A stretch of 64,000 bases of DNA from Chryseobacterium oleae (GCF_900115055.1 NZ_FOVD01000005.1:124001-188000); one strand, 5' to 3'. Positions 52,801 to 63,210 are shown, numbered from the stretch's first letter. The notes: generated from the letters alone by a model not told the origin. Program-made: numbers and translations.

Positions 52801-54813
52801 AGAAACCACAATTCCTCCCGGTGCAGTAGTTGTACAGATAGGAAGCGTTTCTATGGAAGCCGTTCCGATGGCATAAAATACATTGTTGATAGCACTTACA
52901 CGAATTTTAGCAGTCCCTCCTACCGTTAAAGGAAAAGCCGTAAAATCTACAGCCTGGTTTCCGTCATTCGGTGTTGAAGCAGCTACGACATTCCATGTCG
53001 TTCCATTATCAGTGGTAAAATCTATTTTTACATTGGGAGCATTGTAAGGTGCCGCATTGGTATTCACAACATCCCAGGTAACATTGGTAGGTCCATTGTT
53101 ATATATGACGGTTGGGTTTACTTTAAACGGTCCGTTGTTTCCAACAATAATCGTCTGCGTTGCTGATTGGGTCTGCTGCTGATTGGCAACCGGATTGTTA
53201 TCTCTGGCAGTAACCGTAAACTTGGTTGTTCTCGCCACTGTAGATACTGCTTCCCAAAGGCTGTTGGCATTATTTAAAACACCTGCAAGCACTGAAGACA
53301 GTCTTGGAAAGTAACGCGTTGGGCTGGCCGTTGGAGCCACAGATCTAAAAGAAGGACCTGAAGTTGTATTTCCTAAGTTAGCGTTATTAATCACTACATT
53401 AGCGATATCTACTTCCTCCCAGTTAAATGTCATAGGGTCGTTCTCAGCATCGGTAGCAGAAGCCGTCAGAACAAAAGCAGTTCCCTTAGGAATATTATAA
53501 GTAGGAAGCGCAGCAATTACCGGCGGTGTATTGGTAATCACTGTTTCTACATCACATGTTTTATTGATCAGATTCGCCTGAATAGCTGTAATATTAGTTA
53601 CATTAAAATACGGATCTGAATGTGGCTGCACATCGGTAGTTGGCCCCGTAATCCCTGCATACCCCATAATACTTGAGCCAGAACCAGGTTCTACACTGGT
53701 AGCAGATCCCAATTGCGGAGGATCGTAAGAAAAACTATGGACTCCTCCAAGCTGATGTCCTATTTCATGAGCTACATAATCGATATCAAAATTGTCTCCT
53801 GTTGGCGGATTATTTCCCGGTGATGTCCATCCTGATCCTTTATCATTAGAAGTAGGAACGGTATTATCGCGGCATATACAGCCTACACATCCGGCATTTC
53901 CACCGGCTCCCGGAGGAGAAAATAAATGTCCTACATCATAGTTTGCATTTCCTACTGCTGCCGTAATAACATTCTGCACCTGAGAGTTCCATCCCACAAT
54001 ACCGTTGGTAGTTCCACCCTGCGTTGCTGAATAAGGATCTGTGGCAGCATCAGTATAAATTAAATTCGGATAATTCTGTAGATTAAGATGGAGTGCAAAA
54101 TCTTTTTCATAGACTCCATTGATTCTTGTAAGGGTAGCATTCATTGCAGCGAGTGCTCCGGCTACCGTGCCTCCATGGTACTGGGTATATTCCCCACATA
54201 CCGAAAGAGCAAGTCTTAAAGTTCTGTATTTTTTATCTGAGTTTTTGGCAAAGTCAGTAGGCTGATTAAAAAAAGCCTTTCCTTTCTGGCGAAGCTCATC
54301 TATATCATGCCTTGCATGTTCGCTTTCCTCAGTGGAACATACGAATCCTTTTTTGTCTTTTCCTGTTTTCGGATGAATTCTGTAAATCGTCTTTGCAGCA
54401 TTGGCAGGTTCTATAAATTCATAATTTCCGTCCTGAATAATCATGGATTGAAAATCATTAGGTGCCAAACTGAATCTTAAGTATTTGGAAGGATCATCTA
54501 TCCCTACTCCAACAAAAGAGCCCAGCTGATACTGATCTGCGAGCTCTTTGACTACAACGGGAAAGCTGTAGACTGCAAATTTTTCAATCTTCCCATTCAT
54601 GGTCGGGAGAGATATGATTACTGGTTTTGCATTTTTACCAGTTTCATCTGCTTTGGCCAGTTGCAATTTCAGCTGTGAAATGTCCAAAGAGTAATAGCTG
54701 TCTGATTTTGAGCCATCATTAGCTCCTTTTCCATTATATACTGCAGGTGCCCATTGTGCATGGATCATTGCAAACAAACAAAGGAAAAAGAAAGAAATAG
54801 AAATTTTCTTCAT
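49837..54813 (-). CDS. Reprolysin-like metallopeptidase with fibronectin III and GEVED domains, T9SS type A
   Basis: A 1658-residue protein when started at MKKISISFFFLCLFAMIHAQ (54813), which gives a normal signal peptide; ten more codons are open upstream. A propeptide-like region (residues 20-190) precedes the protease domain. The zinc motif AHEIGHQLGGVHSF supplies His349, Glu350, His353 and His359 (HExxHxxGxxH, metzincin type). Then come repeated fibronectin III units (ATYVLRYRKVG..W and YEVQIA) alternating with GEVED units (VWIDFNxNGxFexxE ... NGEVEDY), ending in a type A sorting domain (YPNPVSS ... KKFIKE). It is probably a secreted or surface protease. The C-terminal 350 residues are almost the same as those of the next gene. 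Confidence 0.93.
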   Translation of the reverse strand: MKKISISFFFLCLFAMIHAQWAPAVYNGKGANDGSKSDSYYSLDISQLKLQLAKADETGKNAKPVIISLPTMNGKIEKFAVYSFPVVVKELADQYQLGSFVGVGIDDPSKYLRFSLAPNDFQSMIIQDGNYEFIEPANAAKTIYRIHPKTGKDKKGFVCSTEESEHARHDIDELRQKGKAFFNQPTDFAKNSDKKYRTLRLALSVCGEYTQYHGGTVAGALAAMNATLTRINGVYEKDFALHLNLQNYPNLIYTDAATDPYSATQGGTTNGIVGWNSQVQNVITAAVGNANYDVGHLFSPPGAGGNAGCVGCICRDNTVPTSNDKGSGWTSPGNNPPTGDNFDIDYVAHEIGHQLGGVHSFSYDPPQLGSATSVEPGSGSSIMGYAGITGPTTDVQPHSDPYFNVTNITAIQANLINKTCDVETVITNTPPVIAALPTYNIPKGTAFVLTASATDAENDPMTFNWEEVDIANVVINNANLGNTTSGPSFRSVAPTASPTRYFPRLSSVLAGVLNNANSLWEAVSTVARTTKFTVTARDNNPVANQQQTQSATQTIIVGNNGPFKVNPTVIYNNGPTNVTWDVVNTNAAPYNAPNVKIDFTTDNGTTWNVVAASTPNDGNQAVDFTAFPLTVGGTAKIRVSAINNVFYAIGTASIETLPICTTTAPGGIVVSAITQTQATITWNASFNATYVFQYRVAGTTAWTTVTPAPTTNTVTLSTLTAGTHYEFQIANVCTGTQGAFSPVSTFVTLYCAATSTNTDNGYISNVTVAATNSYTMSNTSTAANYTDYSSDATKLITLVRGSNNNSVTIAKSWPAAVSSKAVSVWIDFNKNGTFETIERVLNAANNTTTPVTAAFTVPAGAYSGPLTTRMRVVLRDTANPAACGNFTNGEVEDYAVKLIDQPACTTAAPSNITITNLTPATADVSWSASTGATYVLRYRKVGTATWTTVDPVPAPGNTYTIPGLTEQTQYEVQIATKCNGTQGTFSPSTQFTTPPVTYCPMTGTGTNDHISNVTVTSINPALAVMNNTTVQNNYTSYNTPATLITLEIGSVGNKISVAKGWTGVTSSDAVSTWIDFNRNGVFETSEQILNSPSNTNTPVTANFGVPAGAYNGPLNTTMRVVLRRSSAPVMCQNAVNGEVEDYVVKLRPCSTSTPTNPTFTAVTHNSAIINWTAATNNLSYLLQYRVLGTTAWTSVYVTTVPHTLTNLIPFTTYEVQIAANCGTSTGTFTAIRAFTTKCDPTPPGVSVTNITTTSALVTWTPLVTGSSYVMRWRKVGAAAWTLVNLPAPPANTYPLNNLDPYTKYEVQVANQCTGDPNPNPYSNPVVFTTLRTCELPPPGLMITQLTPTSAEVTWEGFTGATYILRYRKVGIPSWTNIPVATNAHTITGLLEDTKYEMQVVNICNGTPGTYTPPYYFTTPTVIYCQMSSQNSVNEHIAKVTVTPNGRPKMENASGPSNYTDYTGVPATFIEMVQGSSGNQITIEKKWNGTNHDEGIAVWIDFNRNGYFDIDERVFTSPPNTTSPVTGTFSIPADAFVSMTTYKYVVMRVALMRDGVPVNCMRFANGEVEDYSVRISKPAIGNPVNQTDIMIYPNPVSSVLYVKNISKRAKYKIYNAAAQIIGQGILLNNQINVSKLINGVYVIDIEDNGKSVQKKFIKE

Positions 54814-54842
54814 AACTTTTTCAATATTTTGTAATAATCCCA

Positions 54843-54850
54843 CAAATCTA
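54843..54850 (-). promoter_or_regulatory. Promoter -7 motif for the metallopeptidase gene
   Basis: TAGATTTG on the minus strand, 30 bp before the ATG; -33 box not clear. Confidence 0.45.
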
Positions 54851-55022
54851 GCGTATTTTTTATTAAAAAAAAATATATACCTTTAATTTATTGAGAAATA
54901 AACAATAAAACCATCGAAAGATTAAAAAAAATAATCAACAATTATATTTATGTTTAAAATTTCAACGTTTGTTGAATTATTAGTTAAAAAATTTCATAAT
55001 CGCTCAAAGAAATCTTATAACA

Positions 55023-55050
55023 AAAAAAAGCCCTCATTTCTGAGGGCTTC
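55023..55050 (-). terminator. Terminator of the adhesin gene at 55071
   Basis: Minus-strand hairpin AAGCCCTCAGAAATGAGGGCTT followed by a T-run; close copy of the one at 49791-49815. Confidence 0.85.
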
Positions 55051-55070
55051 ATTTATTTGAAATTTACATA

Positions 55071-58000
55071 TTATTCTTTGATAAATTTCTTTTGAACCGT
55101 TACACCGTTATCTTCAATATCTATTACATAAATTCCGTTGATCAGTTTGCTTACATTGATCTGGTTATTTAATAAGATACCGTCACCGATAATCTGTCCT
55201 GCAGAATTGTAGATTTTATATTTCGCTTTTTTGCTGATATTTTTCACATACAATACGGAGCTTACCGGGTTAGGGTAAATCAGGATTTCAGTTTGGTTTA
55301 CAGAGTTCGGTACTCCCGGTTTAGCGATTCTTACTGAGTAATCCTCTACTTCACCGTTGGCAAAATTAGCACAGTTCACAGGAACTCCGTCTCTCATCAT
55401 AGCCACTCTCATCACCACATACTTATAGTTTGTCATGCTTACATAAGCATCTACCGGTACACTGAATGTTCCTGTTACAGGGCTTGTCGTGTTCGGAGGT
55501 GAAGTGAATACTCTTTCATCAAGATCGAAATACCCGTTTCTGTTGAAGTCAATCCATACAGCGATACCTTCGTCATGATTGGTTCCGTTCCATTTTTTCT
55601 CAATCGTGATCTGGTTTCCAGTAGATCCCTGAACCATTTCTATAAATGTAGCAGGTACTCCTGTATAATCGGTATAGCTTGATGGTCCTGAAGCGTTCTC
55701 CATTTTAGGTCTTCCGTTCGGCATCACTGTCACTTTAGCGATATGCTCGTTGACAGAGTTTTGAGATCCCATCTGGCAATAAATTACAGTAGGTGTTGTG
55801 AAATAGTATGGAGGTGTAGGTGTACCCGGCGTACCGTTACAAATATTCATCACCTGCATTTCATATTTCGTTTCTTCCAATAATCCTGTAATTGTATAAG
55901 TATTTGTAATCAGAGGAACATTCGTCCAGCTAGGAATACCTACTTTTCTATATCTCAGTACATAAGTTGCACCAGGGAAGCCTTCCCATGTTACTTCAGC
56001 TGATGTAGGAGTAAGCTGTAAAATAGTTAATCCCGGAGGAGGAAGTTCACATGTTCTTTCCGTAGTAAATACTTTAGGATTTGAGTACGGGTTAAGAGCC
56101 GTTTCTCCAACACACTTGTTAGCAACTCTTACTTCATATTTTGTATATGGGTCTAAGTTTGTTAATGCATAAGTGTTTGTAGGAGGAGCAATGTTTGGCA
56201 CCTGAGTCCATGTAGGGGCTCCTACTTTTCTCCACTCCAGTGTATACGTAGAGCTCGCAGCAAGCGGTGCCCAGGTAATCAGTGCAGAGTTGGTAGTGAT
56301 ATTACTTACTGTAACATTCGGAGGTGTAGGATCACATCTTGTAACAAACGGCTTAATAGCAGTAAATGTACCTATAACATCTCCACATACCGCAGCCACC
56401 TGCACTTCGTAGTTGGTAGCAGGCGTTAAACCTGTTATTACCAGTGGAATGTTATTTAGCATTGTTGAAGCATATACTTCCGTCCAAGCTCCCGGAGGAG
56501 GTCCCTGAAGTCTGTATCTTACCAGGTAAGTAGTAGTGTTCGCAACTCCTGAAAGGGTTAACGTCGCAGAGTTATGCGTAGCTGTGATCCCTGGCAGGTT
56601 TGGTGTACCATTAGCACATGGTCTGATTTTTACTGCATAATCTTCAACTTCTCCATTCACAGGATCCACGCATAGTACCGGAGCACTTGTACGTTTAAGC
56701 ACGACTCTCATAGTGGTCGTAAGCGGACCTGTATAAGCTGTTGCAGGAACTGTGAAGTTAAGATTTGTTATAGGAGTAGTAGTATTTGGTGCCGAGTTCA
56801 GTATCTGTTCTGATGTTTCAAAAACTCCGTTTCTGTTATAATCAATCCAGGCTGAAACCGCCACATTGGCTGTTGCCCCTGTCCATCCTTTTGATACTGA
56901 GATCTTATTGTTTGCAGAACCTGCATCAAGAGTGATCAGTGTCTGAGGCGTAATATAGCTTGTATAGTTAGTCTGTACACTTGTATTATTCATTACCGGT
57001 ACTCCAGGGTTAGAAGAAGTAACTGTTACATTTGAAATGTGGTCGTTAGTTCCTGTACCTGTCATAGGGCAGTATGAAAGTGGTGGTGTCGTAAACTGTA
57101 CTGCTGTAGAGTATGCTCCTGTAGAACCTCCACATGTAGTAGAAATCTGTACATCATACTTAGTCTGCTCAGTAAGTCCCGGAATCGTGTACGTATTTAC
57201 ACCTGGTGCTAAAACAACCGGTGGAATAGTATAAGTTCCTGCTGTCGCTAATTTCCATCTGATGGTATAAGTAGCATTGGCAGCCCCGAACCAATATACT
57301 GTAGCCGTAGTTGCCGTAAGGTTGGTTACTGTAATGTTTGTAGGTGGCGCTGTAGTACAAGGCGGCTGATCAATAAGTTTTACCGCATAGTCTTCTACTT
57401 CACCCCAAGTGAATGTTCCACAAGCAGCAGCAGCAGCACTTTCTCTCAATGCTACACGCATACGTGTCGTAAGGTTTCCTGTATAAACACCACCTGCAAC
57501 GTTAGGAACAGCAAAAGTAGCTGTAACCGGAGTTGTCGTGTTGCTTGGTGAATTCAATACCTGCTCGCTGGCTTCAAAAATTCCATTTCTGTTAAAGTCA
57601 ATCCAAACTCCTGTTCCGAAAGACCATTGAGTTCCCGGCCAGCTTTTATTAACGGTAACTGTATTATTTGCAAGACCTCTTACCAAAGTGACCAGTCTTG
57701 TAGGATCTGTACTGTAATCTGTATAGTTACTGAAACCAGAATCACTGTTCATCGGTATTGCAGAATTCGGAACTACAGCAACCTTGCTGATAAATCCGTC
57801 AATCGTGGTACTTGTAGAAGCAGAAGTACAATAGGTAATAGCCGGAGTTGTAAAAGGAGTCGCTGTAGAGAATGGTCCCTGAGTACCTCCACAAATCGTA
57901 GCTATCTGAAATTCATACTGAGTCTGTTCTGTAAGGTTTGTAATAGTATAACTACTTGCAAGTGGCGTAGTAATACTTACCGGTGTCCATGCTCCTCCAG

Positions 58001-59750
58001 GTAATGATCTATACTGAAGTACATAGGTAGCTCCCGTTGAAGGCATCCACCCAATCTGAGCAGAAGTTGGAGTAAGGTTTGAAACTGTAATATTCGTTGG
58101 AGGTGCAGTGGTACATGGCTGTAAAGCGATAACATTTAATGTAAAGTCTACAAAATTACCATACGGAGCTGGTCCACATGAAGTATTGGTTCCAATAAAT
58201 GATGTTGATGTTCTTACTCTATAATTTCCAGGAGGCTGTGATCCAGGTATAACAATAGATGCTGTAGCTGAAGTCACGTAACCAGGAGTAGCCAGAATGG
58301 TTTCACCCGGATCATTAAAACTCATGTTATTATTCCAGTCCACCCAAACATAATAATTATAAGTGCTGGTTCCACTGTTCAGGTTCATGGTTATTGTATT
58401 GGTAGGTAACCCTGAGAAAACAGTAGCTGAATTATTAACATAAGCTGTATAGGAATTCGCTGTGTAGTTTAAGTTTGTAATTCCACCTGTCGTATTAATA
58501 GTCTTCAGGTAATAAGACGTTGAACTGCTACCCCCTGTTGGTGCACAGTATCCTGTAAGCACAGTCAGAGGTCCTGTCCAGGAACTTTGATCTGTTGCAG
58601 TACATCTTGATCTTACCCATACATAATAAGTTGTATTGGCTACCAGAGGAGAAATCGTTGCAGTCGTTCCTGTCACAGTTTGTGATGGTACAGTTGCCGC
58701 TGTTGGAGCTGTAGCAGATGTACTGTAATATACATCATATCCTCCTGCAGGTGCAATTGAAGGAGCTGTCCAGCTGATATTGGCGCTGGTTGGTACTACC
58801 GTTCCCAGAGTTAGAGCCGTTGGGGCCAAACATGAAGGAGGTGTCGTTACCGTTAATTGTCCGATCCATGTACTTTGGCTAGTACCACTACATCTTGATC
58901 TTATCCATATATAGTATGTGGTATTAGCTACCAATGGAGAAAGGGTCACCCCTGTTCCTGTGGTAACCGTTTGTGAAGGCGTAGTTGCAGCCGTTGGTGC
59001 TGTAGCTGTTGTACTGTAATATACATCATATCCTCCTGCAGGTGCAGAAGAAGGTGCCGTCCAGCTGATTGCAGCTGTAGTTGGTGTAGTTGCTCCTGAA
59101 GTCAATCCTATAGGAGGCAGACAAGCTGGTGGCGGGCCAAAAGTCAACTGAACGTTGGGTCTGTTGGCATCCACTGTACCGTTACCAACAGGTGGCGTAT
59201 TGTCCCCCTCTATATACATATGTTTTGATGTATTGCTGGAATAGGTAAAGGAATTTCCACCTAATGATCCGGTTCCGCTTCCTCCGTAGTTGGTTTCAAC
59301 CAATACTACCAGATTTTCCACCCCGTTATAATAATAAGGGTTTTGAAGCGTAACGGTATTCCATCCTGTAGGTATGCTGGCTATGTTTCCGTCGTACACT
59401 AAGGTAGCACCGGTAGTAGCCGTAACCCAGTTTTGTGCCGTGATGGTAGTGGTAGCAGCAGGAACGGTTTTTAAATAAATTTTAACCGGAGTAGCTATAG
59501 TCGTAGCGACTGTAGCATTCCATGCTACTGATAAGACACTTCCACCGGCGGGAAGGTTTATTTCAGTTGCAGTATAAAGTGAAGCATCTCTCTGGTGCCC
59601 GTAATAGGGGGCCAAAGGATATCTCTGAGTACTGGTTCCTGTACCAATAGTGACTGTTTGTGCCTGTGAAAATAGCCCGAAGACCATACACAGCAATGTT
59701 ATGAGCACCCTATAGGGCCTGCCCATTTTACAGAGTAAAAATCCACTCAT
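55071..59750 (-). CDS. Large fibronectin III/GEVED repeat protein, T9SS type A
   Basis: A 1559-residue protein with a signal peptide ending at GLFSQAQ; the ATG at 59726 (MGRPYRVLI) is an alternative start. The N-terminal 200 residues (RYPLAPYYGHQRDASLYTATEI and after) form an unassigned beta-rich domain. Two near-identical fibronectin III units follow (GGYDVYYSTxATAPTAAT), then several GEVED and fibronectin units and a type A sorting domain (YPNPVSS ... KKFIKE). There is no protease motif. The C-terminal 350 residues match those of the neighbouring metallopeptidase very closely. Inferred to be a surface adhesin or substrate-binding protein. Confidence 0.9.
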   Translation of the reverse strand: MSGFLLCKMGRPYRVLITLLCMVFGLFSQAQTVTIGTGTSTQRYPLAPYYGHQRDASLYTATEINLPAGGSVLSVAWNATVATTIATPVKIYLKTVPAATTTITAQNWVTATTGATLVYDGNIASIPTGWNTVTLQNPYYYNGVENLVVLVETNYGGSGTGSLGGNSFTYSSNTSKHMYIEGDNTPPVGNGTVDANRPNVQLTFGPPPACLPPIGLTSGATTPTTAAISWTAPSSAPAGGYDVYYSTTATAPTAATTPSQTVTTGTGVTLSPLVANTTYYIWIRSRCSGTSQSTWIGQLTVTTPPSCLAPTALTLGTVVPTSANISWTAPSIAPAGGYDVYYSTSATAPTAATVPSQTVTGTTATISPLVANTTYYVWVRSRCTATDQSSWTGPLTVLTGYCAPTGGSSSTSYYLKTINTTGGITNLNYTANSYTAYVNNSATVFSGLPTNTITMNLNSGTSTYNYYVWVDWNNNMSFNDPGETILATPGYVTSATASIVIPGSQPPGNYRVRTSTSFIGTNTSCGPAPYGNFVDFTLNVIALQPCTTAPPTNITVSNLTPTSAQIGWMPSTGATYVLQYRSLPGGAWTPVSITTPLASSYTITNLTEQTQYEFQIATICGGTQGPFSTATPFTTPAITYCTSASTSTTIDGFISKVAVVPNSAIPMNSDSGFSNYTDYSTDPTRLVTLVRGLANNTVTVNKSWPGTQWSFGTGVWIDFNRNGIFEASEQVLNSPSNTTTPVTATFAVPNVAGGVYTGNLTTRMRVALRESAAAAACGTFTWGEVEDYAVKLIDQPPCTTAPPTNITVTNLTATTATVYWFGAANATYTIRWKLATAGTYTIPPVVLAPGVNTYTIPGLTEQTKYDVQISTTCGGSTGAYSTAVQFTTPPLSYCPMTGTGTNDHISNVTVTSSNPGVPVMNNTSVQTNYTSYITPQTLITLDAGSANNKISVSKGWTGATANVAVSAWIDYNRNGVFETSEQILNSAPNTTTPITNLNFTVPATAYTGPLTTTMRVVLKRTSAPVLCVDPVNGEVEDYAVKIRPCANGTPNLPGITATHNSATLTLSGVANTTTYLVRYRLQGPPPGAWTEVYASTMLNNIPLVITGLTPATNYEVQVAAVCGDVIGTFTAIKPFVTRCDPTPPNVTVSNITTNSALITWAPLAASSTYTLEWRKVGAPTWTQVPNIAPPTNTYALTNLDPYTKYEVRVANKCVGETALNPYSNPKVFTTERTCELPPPGLTILQLTPTSAEVTWEGFPGATYVLRYRKVGIPSWTNVPLITNTYTITGLLEETKYEMQVMNICNGTPGTPTPPYYFTTPTVIYCQMGSQNSVNEHIAKVTVMPNGRPKMENASGPSSYTDYTGVPATFIEMVQGSTGNQITIEKKWNGTNHDEGIAVWIDFNRNGYFDLDERVFTSPPNTTSPVTGTFSVPVDAYVSMTNYKYVVMRVAMMRDGVPVNCANFANGEVEDYSVRIAKPGVPNSVNQTEILIYPNPVSSVLYVKNISKKAKYKIYNSAGQIIGDGILLNNQINVSKLINGIYVIDIEDNGVTVQKKFIKE

Positions 59751-60002
59751 ATTTTTTTAGTTTAGTAGTGATAACAATAGTAAGTAAGTATAGTGTTTCC
59801 TATTTTTTTGGTGTTCAAATGTTTTTTTTGAAACATCCATTTTTTTACAGATATTCTGTACTGAAAAGAATAATTTTTTAATTCATACGCTAACAATTTT
59901 ATAATTACACAAATCTAATAATTTTTTCATTATTAATACATTCATTCAAATATTTTTTTGTTAAAGTTCCATAATAATTCCACATTTTATACATTAAAAT
60001 AT

Positions 60003-60030
60003 AAAATCCCCAGAAGAGTCTGAGGATTTT
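60003..60030 (-). terminator. Terminator of the frameshifted metallopeptidase locus
   Basis: Arms AAAATCCCCAGA / TCTGAGGATTTT with one mismatch; T-rich on the minus strand. Confidence 0.65.
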
Positions 60031-60046
60031 ATATATTCTAATTATT

Positions 60047-60571
60047 TTACTTTTTGATAAACTTGGATCGGAACTGATCTTTCCCCTTTTCATCAATTGT
60101 GATGACATATCCGCCCTTCACCAGAGATGAAACATTGATTTTTCCGCCATTGATATTTCCTTCTCCTACAAGCTGGCCTGCAGCATTGTAAATTTTATAT
60201 ACCGTTTTATCTGAAACCTTGGTCACATTCAGAATATCACTTACCGGATTAGGATAGATCTGGATACCATTGTTATTAGCACCATTCACTTCGCTTGTGC
60301 CCAATGACACCTGAATCTGAACAGGATAATCCTCAATTTCCCCATAAGCAAAAGGGTTACATCCGTTTTCAGGCTGATTTTGGTAAGCCATAGCAACTCT
60401 CATAATCACTTTCTTGTCTGTATATGCATTGGCAGGAACAGAGAATGTTCCGGAAACCGGTGTTACTGTATTGGAGGGACTTGTAAAGATCTTTTCAGAA
60501 TCTGAGAAATTCCCGTCTCTGTTGAAATCTATCCAGGCGGTTACGCCTTCACTGTATGATTGCCCTGTCAT
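60047..60571 (-). pseudogene. 3' part of a frameshifted metallopeptidase gene (GEVED end and T9SS type A domain)
   Basis: A 174-codon frame that begins MTGQSYSEGVTAWIDFNRDG, in the middle of a GEVED domain, and ends in a type A sorting domain (IYPNPVSDILNVTKV ... SKFIKK). It has no signal peptide of its own. It continues the upstream frame (60568-62976) after a one-base shift: aligned with the paralogue at 49837, the joined product lacks no residue. Its ATG overlaps the TGA of the upstream frame (ATGA). Alone, it could not be exported. Confidence 0.8.
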
Positions 60572-62976
60572 GCTTTTGTCACACTGATTGCATTGCCTGA
60601 GCTTCCTCTTCTAAGCGTAATTACTTTTGAAGGATCGGCGGTATAATCTGTATAAGTAGAACCTGTACTCGTATTTGAAACCACACTCATTCCTATAGGA
60701 GTTACAGAAACATTGGAGATAAACTCATCGTCAAAATTTCCGGAACTGTTAGTACAGAAAGCATAAGCCAATGTGCTGAAGTTGGTACTTGCAGAATACT
60801 CACCTGCCGTACTTCCGCAAATATTGGCAACCTGTACTTCATACTGAGTAGTATCATCAAGGCCTGCAATATAATAAGAGTTTGTAGGAACACTAACCGT
60901 AACCCAGTTTGTAGTGCCGGTTTTTCTGTATCTCAGAGAATAGGTAGCACCCTGAACCGGTGTCCAGCTGATATTTCCTGAAGAAATGGTAAGTCCTGAA
61001 GCAGCAACTCCTGCAGTAGCTGTAGAAGAGCATGTCGCCATTGAGGCTGCTACGGTTGCATTTCCAATGGCATAGAAAACATTTCCAATAGCACTTACTC
61101 TGATTTTTATATTAGCTCCCGTTGCAAGAGAAGAAAATGTAAATGCTTCCGCTCCGTCATTAGGGGTGGATGGCGTAAGTACTACCCACGTTACTCCATT
61201 ATCCGCAGTATAATCTATTTTAACATTTGGGGTATTGTAGATTCCGGAATTTGTATTGACAACATTCCAGGTTACAGCACCCGCGGCATTATTATACACT
61301 GTAGTAGAGGTCACATTAAAAGGACCTTCATTCCCAACATTGATTTTCTGAAGGGCGGAATTAGTCTGCTGCTCTGCTATAGCGGGACTATTATCTCTTG
61401 CCGTAAATACAAAACTGGTAGATCTTGCTCTGTTGGATACCGTTTCCCAATCTACTGCAGAAGAAAGGTTTCCTGCCAATACAGTATTCAACTTAGGAAA
61501 ATATCTTGTAGGTGAAGTAGACGGAAGAATTGATCTGAAGAGCGGACCTACTCCGGTATTTCCATTCACAGAAGTTACCGTCGAAGCAGCATTATCAAAC
61601 TGTTCCCATGTAAAAGTCATAGGATTTCCTTCAGGATCTGTAGCATTACCCGTAAGAGCAAATGCTGTCCCTTTTGGAATGGCATAATCATTTAAGGCAG
61701 AAATCACCGGTGGATTGTTGGTCACTGTAGTTTCAACATCACGTGTTTTAGCCACCAAATTATTCTGAATCTGAAGAAGACTTACTACATGGAAATAAGG
61801 ATCAGAATTCATCTGAACATTGACACCTGTAATCCCTGCATATCCCATAATGGTAGATCCTGAGCCCGGCTCCATATTTACACCTGCAGATTCCAGAGCA
61901 TGAGAGAATGTATGGTTGGCTCCCAACTGATGTCCCATTTCGTGAGCTACATAGTCGATATCAAATGTATCTCCCTGTGGAATAGCATTGGCCGGTGACG
62001 TATATCCTGAACCTTTAGCTTTGTTGGTAGGACCGGTTGGATCTACACAAATACATCCGATACATCCGGCATTTCCTCCGCCTCCGCTTCTTCCGAATAA
62101 GTGTCCGATATCATAGTTTTCATTTCCCACCACACTGGTAAGGGTCTGCTGAAGCTGAACGTTCCAGTTCCCCATCTGAGCCGCAGGAGAATAAGGATCG
62201 GTAGCTGCATCCATATAAATCAAGGCAGGGTAATTCACCATATTCAGGTGTATAGCCAAATCTTTTTCAAAAACCCCATTTACTCTTGAAAGTGTGGCGT
62301 TCATCGCAGTAAGCGCTCCCGCCTGTGTACCTCCGAAGTAAGTTGTATACTCTGCAGTTACAGAAAGCGCTAATCTAAGTGTTCTGTATTTTTTATCTGA
62401 AGATTTAGAAAAATCTGATGTGTTATTGGTAAAGGATTTATTGGTATTGTACAGCTTTGCTATTTCACTTTTAGAAAGAATATCTTCATCCATAGAACAA
62501 AGGAAACCCTGAGATCCTGCGCCTATAGTCTTTCCATGTACCCCATAAATTGTTTTGGAAGCATTTTGTGGCTCGATGAACTGGTACACTCCATCCTTAA
62601 TGATCATAGACTGAAAGTCATTCGGAGCCAGTGAAAATCTTAAATATTTGGAAGGATCATCTATACCCACTCCAACGTATGATCCCAGCTGATACTGATC
62701 TGCAAGGACTTTATCTATAACCGGAAAACTGTACACATTAAATCTTTCAATCTTGCCGTCTAAAGTTGGAAGGGCAACAGCAATAGGTTTTGCATTTTTA
62801 CCCATTTCCTGGGCTCCTGAAAGCTGCGTTCTCAATAAAGAAATATCTAAGGAATAATAGTCTTTGATATCCGACCGTTGTACCACCTCTCCGGATCTTC
62901 CTGTTGAAGGCGCCCACTGTGCTGTAGCAGCAGCGAACATACAAAGAGAAAATACTGAAGTAAAAATTTTCTTCAT
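60568..62976 (-). pseudogene. 5' part of a frameshifted reprolysin-like metallopeptidase gene
   Basis: An 802-codon frame with a signal peptide (MKKIFTSVFSLCMFAAATAQ), a propeptide-like region, and the metzincin motif AHEMGHQLGANHTF (His345, Glu346, His349, His355). One fibronectin III unit and the first half of a GEVED domain follow; the frame then ends at GNAISVTKA with TGA. Adding one A to the run of four in ACAAAAGCATGA restores the frame to VTKSMTGQ and joins the 3' part with its sorting domain. The protease domain is intact, so a truncated, possibly periplasmic enzyme could still be made. It may be a real mutation, a sequencing error in a short A-run or a recoding site. Confidence 0.8.
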
Positions 62977-63004
62977 AATTTCTTGAAATATTAGATTAAT
63001 GTCA

Positions 63005-63012
63005 CAAATATA
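63005..63012 (-). promoter_or_regulatory. Promoter -7 motif for the frameshifted metallopeptidase
   Basis: TATATTTG on the minus strand, 29 bp before the ATG. Confidence 0.5.
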
Positions 63013-63100
63013 ATATTTCTATTAAAATAAAATCATTAAATATTAATTTTTAATGAATAATAATCACTTTAATTTATTTTATGATTGAATGATTGATAAT

Positions 63101-63131
63101 AAAAATCCCCGGATAGAGACCCGGGGATTCA
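63101..63131 (-). terminator. Terminator after the DUF6048 gene
   Basis: Stem AATCCCCGG / CCGGGGATT; minus-strand tail TTTTTATT. Confidence 0.85.
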
Positions 63132-63210
63132 TTATTCATGATGCATGACCTTATGCTTCTTATAAAGACTGCTTTATTTTTTTAACAGTAAAAATCTGTT
63201 GTATTTTCTT

